NCBI GenBank assembly: GCA_009741485.1
Contig: CM019216.1
Coordinates: forward strand, 52,773,943-52,837,942
Direction: 5' to 3'
Source: Malurus cyaneus samueli
Taxonomy: Eukaryota; Chordata; Aves; Passeriformes; Maluridae
DNA length: 64,000 nucleotides
Position numbers and translations under genes: made by a program. Below are positions 29,501 to 38,500 of the stretch, piece after piece (position 1 is the first letter of the stretch; the number at the start of each line of letters is the position of its first letter). The notes below the pieces were generated by a model, which was not told the DNA's origin, did not search any database, and saw only the letters and a program-made list of their open reading frames with translations.

Positions 29501-32500
29501 TCTAATGAATATGTAGTTCACAGTAATGAAAAGAACCAAACTGCTGAAAATATGCTTGGTGCAATTCACTCAATTAAACAGATTTAAATTTTAGGAAATA
29601 ATAAAAACAGTGTTTCTTCCATACAAATATATGAAATTAAGAATAGCAGATCCTTATGCATTTATGTGATGACTATTTATGATCTGCATTAAAAAAGAGT
29701 ATGTAGGTCTTAAATAAACCTATCCTTGCTCCCCTTATGTCTCAATAAAAGAGGAAAACCAATAATGTGTAATTTTCTTAATAGCTCAGAAATCACATAG
29801 ATCACAAATCTGACAGCTAAAATCAGCTGCATATTAATTTAGATGGAAAACGGCAGTCAAAAAGTCAGTATTCCTCTCCCATCTTTATCAGTTTTGTCAT
29901 ATAATCAGTCATAGAATAGTTTGGGTTGGATGGAACAGAATTCTGACCCACGAGCTTAGACATCTTTCACTAGCGCAGGCTGCTCAAAGCCCCCTCCAAC
30001 CTTGCCTTGAACATTTCCAGGGATGCCCACGAGAGCCTTAATTTTTCTGTCAGGGACCAGAATTTTCTCTTATTTAGCTACTCCTGAAAGTTTATTTGGT
30101 ATACAAAAAAAACCCTAGAATCATGCTTTCTTCAAACTGATTTTTCATAGATCACACTGAAGTCAAACAGCCTTCTTTCAGTGTAATCATACTTCTGGTC
30201 CCCACATTAGTGTGATTTCCACGAAGAATCTTTAAATATACATATAATTAGTTCCGTGTTAAGCAACTAAGGACTCTTAATTCTATAAATGTGTTCATTT
30301 ATAAGCATCGCAAAATATTAAGAAACATGGTAATAAATGATATTCAATCTATTTGAATAGGAAAAAAAAATGAGGACTGAAAAGTAATCATTAGGTTCCC
30401 ATTTGAAGGTTAATACTACAGAATCCCTCTGTACAGATATTGAAATACTTAAGCTCAAAATTACATTTTATTATATAACTTAATATTTTTCCTTTAAACA
30501 TAATTGTATTGGAGGACAAATTAATAGTTGCTTTATGAAGACAGGGGTAGGAGAGGTAGATGTGTAAAATGTTAATGGGAACAATGCAATAGCTTGCTCC
30601 TGGGTACAATGAGGTGCTGCTACATGCAGACAAATTCTACCTTTCTTGTACTTAAAACTCTTTTCAGATTTCAAGAATGTGAAAAGAGTGATATCCTCCA
30701 TATCTTACCAGTCTTTCCTGGAAGTTTGAGAGCTGATTTTGTAAGAATGTTTCATATTCCTTATTACTATGAAAACAGGACCCTTTTCTGTAATAAAAAC
30801 CCTGCTTTTTGGTATCTCTACTTGATTTTGTATCTTAAAAGCTATGTTGTTCACCTAGCTTAACTGAAATAAAACACCTGAGTAAGTCAAATATATACTG
30901 TTGAAGAAACAAACCAAAAATCAGAATATGCATAAATTGGATGCAAAACATTCAATGCAAAACATTCAACCTTACCTCAAAAAATAGGATAACCTGAGGG
31001 TTTTCCTTAGTGTTTTGAATAAAATAAGTAAAACGCTCATTAAATATTACTTGCTCTTCCCACTCTGGAATTGTTGATTTAGACTTTCTAAAGTCACATG
31101 GTTGTGTCATAATAGGAAGAATGTGATCTATTTCTTCTTGTTCATAAGATGAAACTTCCCTCTGGCTGCTTGAAAAATTCAAAAGAATTACAATTGTTAG
31201 AGCACTTAAAAAACAACCTCAGACAAGACAGTATTTTAATTTACTGAAAGCAAAGAAACATATAAGATACTATTTGTTTAATTCTAGAAAACATCTTCTA
31301 AACCCACCCAAAATTTAAGACTATTTGCAGTGTATATAGAAAAACAACAGGCTGACGTTCAAAAGCCTAACCATTAAGTTACTCTTGGCAAATTTATGCA
31401 TAATGATCAAGGTGGAGTCTACTGCTTAAACCCCATTAAAATTTGGTTTCAGGAGCATTATATATAATAACAGTGGAAATAAGTAACTGATAATTAGAAA
31501 TATAAAGAACTGAATTTTATTTAAAGATTTTAAAAGTCCTTAATAAAGAAGAAAAGGCAGATGCTATTTATATTACAAAAAGTTTGCTTACTTATTCTAA
31601 TCTTGGCTTTTACATATTTTTGAGACTTAAGAAATTTTATCTCTGGAAAGAATACAGAATGAACTGTGCTGCAAATATCACAGGTTCACAGAATATACTG
31701 AGTTGGAAGGGACCCACAAGAACAGAGTTCAGCTCGTGGCTCTGCACAGGGCCATCCCTATGTGACACCATGTGCATGGGAGCATTGTCCAAACACTTCT
31801 TCAACTCTGTCAGGCTGGTGGTTTGACAACTGCCCTAGACAGCCTTGAAACAGCAGTGCAGAGCATTCAAAAGAGCCAAAAGGAAAATAAAAGTATCACC
31901 CTCATTTATTGTAGGTAAATATATATACATTATCATCGATGCAGAACTAACGAACAACTACACAAGCATAACATTTCCCATTGTTTTCATTTTCATATTT
32001 CATTTTCTAGGGAAGAGTATACCTATTATTATAATCACTGATAACAGAAATAGTTTATTAAAACTCACCTGTAATCCTTCTTGACATATAAGCCACTTCT
32101 CTGATCAACAATATGGATTTTGACCACAGGATTAGATACCAAGTGATGAATTTTAAGTTGATCCGATCGATGAATATAAACTCCCAAAACAAGATCATCA
32201 TCAAAATCAAATTTAGACTGAGTTGAAATTTCTGAATTCCTAATTTCCTCATAATTTTCTACAGCAACATCTGTGGTTTCTTCTAGAAATGTGAAAAAAT
32301 AAACTGTCAGTACAGGAACATGGTAACTTCTACATCTCAACTCAAAACTATTTACAGCAAATGAATTTTCAAGATTTTAGATTGATTTATCAAATAAACC
32401 TCCTCACAAATTAGCCTCAGAATATGAAGAACAAAAGTACAATTAAGTAACTAAAGAAATACAAATAACTCACAGCTCAATCACTTCTGTGTTACTACTA

Positions 32501-35500
32501 CAGACAAATATTTCTGCAACAGCACCAAAAAGACAGCACAGCAAAGTAGTGCAGTATTCTAACATTCTGTTGGCAGACCTTTTCTGGTTTTCTTCTTAGC
32601 CTTCTTGGCTTTAGGTTTCTGTTTATCCATGCTTTCCTCCAGTTTCTGTCCTTCTGATGTAAACAGTCTTTCAAGTGACTGATTTTCATTGCCACCTTCT
32701 TCTGGATGATGCTGCAGTTCAGAAAGGGACATTGCACTGCAAAGCAATGGATCACTGTCAGCAACTGCAGTCCAGTGCACCCATTGACACAATTACTCAC
32801 TGCCACTATTAATCCACTTGAAATTCTGCAACTCATCATCTGAATATCTTGAAAATATAGCAGCCCCCACCCCCATTAGTGTCTTGCCTTTTTCACTGCT
32901 CTCCCCCCTTCATTTCCCCCTAATTTCCAGACAATTGCAGAACCATTTATGCGAATAGTTAAGCTAATACTCTTTTGCTGGATCAGTGCCATCACTTATC
33001 ACAAAAAAAAAAACAAACCTAACTTAAGATAGCTCTGTGCATGATTAAGCGTGAGTCCACAGCAAACAAACATCAAATAGCAATGGCGGATTGTTTAAAA
33101 AAAAGTAAAAAGAATCCGTGAGCTAAATATTAATCATGACAGCCTTTTGAGAAAGGATTTGGTACTATTTTTTTCATAACAGAATCATCCAGTTAATCAC
33201 TTAGAAAATATGAACAATTTATCAGAAAGCTTCTGCCTATCTTAAAATCAAACATTTTACTAAAGATTCACAGTGTACAGTTTGTCATGTTACCTTGTTT
33301 CAGCTTCACTTAAAACTGCTTGCTCTTTCTTCTTTTTCTTCTTTTTGCCCACTTCATTATTCAATGCAACTTCATGCCGTTGAACAGTGAAGGTAGATTC
33401 AGACATCTGTTCTTTAAGTTTCTTTCTCATTTTCTTTCTAATTGCATTTGCTTCTTCCTCAGCCACATGCAGCTGATAGGCTTGAATTAGCTCCTCTTCT
33501 TCTTCTAGTTCAGTTACATTTCTCACTTCAGTCAAGGAATTTTTGATCTTTCTATCACCTTCTTGATGAGGTGCATCTGTTGGTGATTTACTTTTTGTTT
33601 TCTTCTTTGGAAAATCATTAGTCTTTTTTTCAAAACTATCCAATTTAGCTTCATATAAATCTTCTTCCTCATTAAATTCTTCTTGTAACAGTGACTTCTT
33701 TTTCTTTCTGTTGGATTTTGGCTGCTTGTTCTCCTCTCCACTAACAACATCATTGTTTATTTTCTCTGCAATTGATGCTTTCTCTCTCAATTTATTTTTA
33801 GTAAATCTGGGGCTCTCTTCTTCAGGATTATATGTGTTGTTTATAATTGCTTCATCATTCACACTTTCCTTAGATAGATCAATATTATTTCTAAAGGTAT
33901 CAAGCTATAAATGAAAAGAACATAAAACATATTTGTACTAAAAATCATTCTCTAAACATTGCACTTCATTTTATTCTTTCAGCAACATTAGACAAACTAA
34001 AATTATATCAAAGATCTAGTTATTTTGTTGTTTCAATCTGACAAGTGACAGATTGAAAGTCAACAGAAAATTCACACTGAAAAAAGCATTTGGCGTTTGG
34101 GCACCTCATTCTCAATGTTTCACTATGTTTTCATATGACTTTTATGTATATCTAGTAGAAAACGGAAATTAACAAGTCTACTTCACAAACAGATGCCAAT
34201 GTTTTACACTATGGGGGATGCAAAGGCTACATTACAGCACAAAAACAAATAATTTTCATCCACCAAAAATCCAAGTTAGAGACAGATTTCAGGTTTGGCT
34301 GTTTGTAGTTTCTTGAAGCTGCTTGTCAGAACTAAATTTCAGCTAATGCTTTTGTTTGAGTATTTCTTCTGCGAATTTTCAGTGGTTTTCTAGAAAATGC
34401 ATTGTAAACTTGCCCCTCTCCTTCAAGTTTCTGATTACTAAAGGTTGTAATGCCAACTCCTTACCTCCTTGGATATGTTCAAGGTCACATTGGAAGGGGC
34501 TCTGAGCAACCTGATCTAGTCCAAGATATTCCTGATCATGGCAGGGAATTTGGGTTAGATCACCTTAAAGGTCCCTTTCAATCCGAACTATGATTCTACA
34601 GTAATGCCAAAGAACACAGCAAGCAACTGAGGTCTAATTCTGTGAGTAGGTCAACAGAGATCTCTGTTCCTCAAGGTAACTTTTATAAAGTCACTGAAGT
34701 TCATTTACTCTGTTGTCTTACAGAAAACTCTGTTACCATTCTCAACATGAAACATTAGAAAGGGCTTTGAAACGCAATGAAAGCAGATTAAAAAATTTGG
34801 AGAAAATGTATGTATCTGAATACAAAGTTTTATTTGCCAAGACCTTCTTCCTCAGTAAACACATTGTTACCTTCTAGTCGGGATATTTCTCCCTGTTAAA
34901 TCATGCTTGCCTCAAACACTTCTAAAGAGGGACAGTATGTGTAGTAAGTATGAAAAAATTGTCCTTGTATCTTCATCTTTTACTTGCTTACACAAACCAT
35001 TAACATATTTATTTGTAAGTCAAGAATTCAAGCAGATATGGAAAATTTCATATAAATAACTTGAAATACAGAGTATCCATTATATTTTATCAAGAGTGAA
35101 GAAAATAATTAAAGCATCAGGTTTTGTATAAAACAAAACAAAATAATAATGCTTCCTAATAGATAGTCCACTTCCTTTTCTTTATTTATATGACTAACTT
35201 TAACTGCAGTGTATGAGAAACTAAGACCCAACAGTGGCTAAAATCTAAGGTCATACTGATTTTTGTCTTTGCTAAAACATCAATCCACTAAGCACAAGTA
35301 GCATGATTGTTTGAGAAATTCTAAACAAAAAGCCCTCATCTTTGACCTGGACAACAGTTTATAAAATAACTGTAAGATTCAAGAATAATCCCCTTAAAGG
35401 AGTCTACCTGCAAAAACTAGCTTGAAATATTTACTAGAACTTGTTATTTATTACTGCCTACAAAGAAAAAATCATACAATCATAGAATCATTCAGGTTGG

Positions 35501-38500
35501 AAAAGGCCTCTAAGATCAAGTCCAACCATTAGCACAGCATCACCATATTCACCACTAAACCGTATTCCCACGAGTGCCACATTCATATGGCTCTTGAACA
35601 GTTCTAGGAGTGGTGACTACGTCATTTCCTTGGGTGGCCACTTCGAATGTCTGACTATCCTGTCTGTGGAAAACTTTTTCCTAACACCTAAACTTTGAGG
35701 CCATTTCCCTACAAAGAAAACAAACCACAATTTCAAATTACAGCAAATTCGAGGAACATTGATAGATCTCAAGCAGCTTTATGCTGCGTGCAGTAAGTTC
35801 AAACATAAATTCCTCAGATAAATAGCCTGTATGACCTTAATTCAGGCCACTTTCTCCACATGTTGTAATTACATTACATAATTAAACAGAAAGGAAAGAT
35901 GTGAAGAAGTTACAAAACAACAATGTAAAAGCCAATCTAAAAACCTTTAGATTAGGACTCAGGCAGAGGTGGGGATATTGATATAGATTCTCTGTCCGAC
36001 AAGACTGAGATACCAACTAAGAGCAACCATCAATTTAAAAAAAAAAATAACCTGAGTTAGAGAAAGGAGTTAGGCTGAAAAAGCAGCACAGAAAGACATT
36101 CCTGTCTCTGGAGTAACTCCAGAGGGTTGCTGACCTGAACCGTTCTCAGCCTAAAACATGGAAAAAATAAGGCAGCTTTGTTTCAAAACAGCTCCATGGC
36201 CAAATTACAACACCAGGGCAGAGGAAGCACTCTCCCCTGAGACCAGCCTTGCTTGCTCTATGGCTTGAGAGGAGCAGCAGATGGGCGCCAGCCAAGGTGC
36301 ACGCACTTGGCTGACACTCAAGGCTCACACCACAAGTAGCCAACCCCAGGTCACATCACTGCCATTCGTGACCCAGAGCTGACAGCAGGCACAATACCCA
36401 ACAGTCTTACACCTTTTGAGAAGAGACTTTCAAATACACATGAGTGGAAGCTGGCAAAATATTGAGTTTGTCGTGGCTATTCGGAAACTGGTGTAACCAG
36501 ATTTACAGAGGTACCTGAATTTCTGCCCACAACATGGGCACACCTTGAAAAATGAGGGATGGACACTGCCAACTCACTGAAACTGATATGCACCGGCTGT
36601 AAAAGATCATTTACGTACAACTCAATTGATGATGAACCTGAGTGACCAATGCCTGTCCATCCCAATATTTTAATCTGATCAGACTACAGTCTAGGGAAGA
36701 AATTTTGGCCTCCATAAATGGATCTTCCTTTTCAACTGGTAGAAAAATCACATTGACCGTTTTAAACATCCTCTTTTCTACCACGGAATTTAGATAAAAC
36801 CAAATAAACTCAATCTTTTTCATACTGACTTCAGACAGATTAATGTACCAGGACATTGCTTGATCTGAGGCTTGATTCATTCTAATAAGCTGTAATAGGA
36901 GGCACAACTGGTAAAAACAATATATGGTGATGACCTAGAAGGGATGCTAGCAAATCCACTTTCTGACTGTGTTTCAATTGTTTGGTTTCTCCACCATCCC
37001 TTTAGGTTTCACACTCACTGCCCCAGTGGTTAGTGAAGTGAGCTTTCTCTGGCCACAGCTGATGTATATTTCCATCTCCATTACAAGCCCTCCTTCCTAC
37101 CAGTTGTGGCTTCAAACTCACCCTGCCCTACAAATATCAATCTTTCCTCTTCCACTCAGATTGCTTTCCTGCTCTCCAGGCAGTCTTTCCAGGAAATGGG
37201 CACAGAGCAGAGAAGGCAAGCAGGCAGGCACTCTCCTTAGCCTACTTCTATCACTGAAAACCACAGAAACACCCTGTGGCTTCAGGACTCAGGTTTCAAA
37301 CAAACAGTGGAACAAACAGTGGACTATAAGGGAAAAAGTCTCATTAATCTTTAAAAAAGGCTAGAGCAAAGACAAAGAAAGCAATCAGACTGGAACATTT
37401 CAAGTGGAAATAGGCTCTGAACCATGACCTGTTTCTGGTCAAAGCTGGGAGACCATGTATGGGCAAGTGTGTGACACAAAGCCAAGCATCACTTGACAAA
37501 TTTAACATTTCAAGATATGTGAAACTCTATACAGTTAATTGATACAAACTGAAGAGAATGGGAACAAAACCAGCCAACCTCCTCCGTCTACCTACTCTTC
37601 CACTCCTGCACACATTTATTTCTTACAGAGAAATGACTGTTCATTTGTTGAAGCATTTAGAGAAATTTCTTCTTGAATGCAACCAGCATAGAAAATACCA
37701 ACCTGAGCTCCTGCAACTTTGTCAAGCTTTAAGGAAATACTCCAAACGGTCAGTTGTAAGTTTCAATAGAACTTCTGCTCAAGTTAGTAGTTTTTCAGTG
37801 CTTTGATGGGTAAAAATCTACAGCTTAAACAAGGCCAGAAATTTGGGCTTCCACACTGATCCTAAAAATGCTTCTTAATTTGCTTGCATACTAGTAAGTT
37901 TTGATTCAGATCACTGTGATTTTAAATGCTTCTACATAACTTCAAAACACTAGTTTTTACATCAGAGATTTCTGGAATAGAAACCAATTTAAAAACCAAA
38001 GCAAATTTAAAATATTTATGACTAATATGAAGTTACATATGAAAATACGATTATATACTCAAAAATAACTATAAATTAATGGATTTTATTAATTCATTTT
38101 CATAAATTCATAATTAATTTTAAATTTAATGCATTAAAAATTCACATTTCATAAAGAAGTAAACTTAACTGAAGAATTTAGTCTTTTATTTACATATATG
38201 CTAACAAAAAAGGAAAAAAAACACCCTCTAACACTCTGTGCAGTTTTTTAGACACCAAGTTTTTTGTTTGTAAAGACTATTGACTACCACTTACATCAAG
38301 GAATTTTTAAAAATCCACACAAAATCCAACTTCAAATTGTGAATCTAAGACCAAAGAGTAATACTAAGTTTAATATATCTATTCTGAATATACTTATATA
38401 TAACTACATGTAATTTTTATGATAATACATAAAATACCACTCAATTGTCTTAAATGAGTATTAAAGAAGGAACTTATATCCAGAATCTTACATGGATACA

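Noticed and set aside
32498..32839. 113-codon minus-strand frame overlapping AHI1 coding exon 4.
   Set aside because: It is a shadow frame; the conserved AHI1 residues and splice phases belong to the frame read as [13 protein letters not shown].
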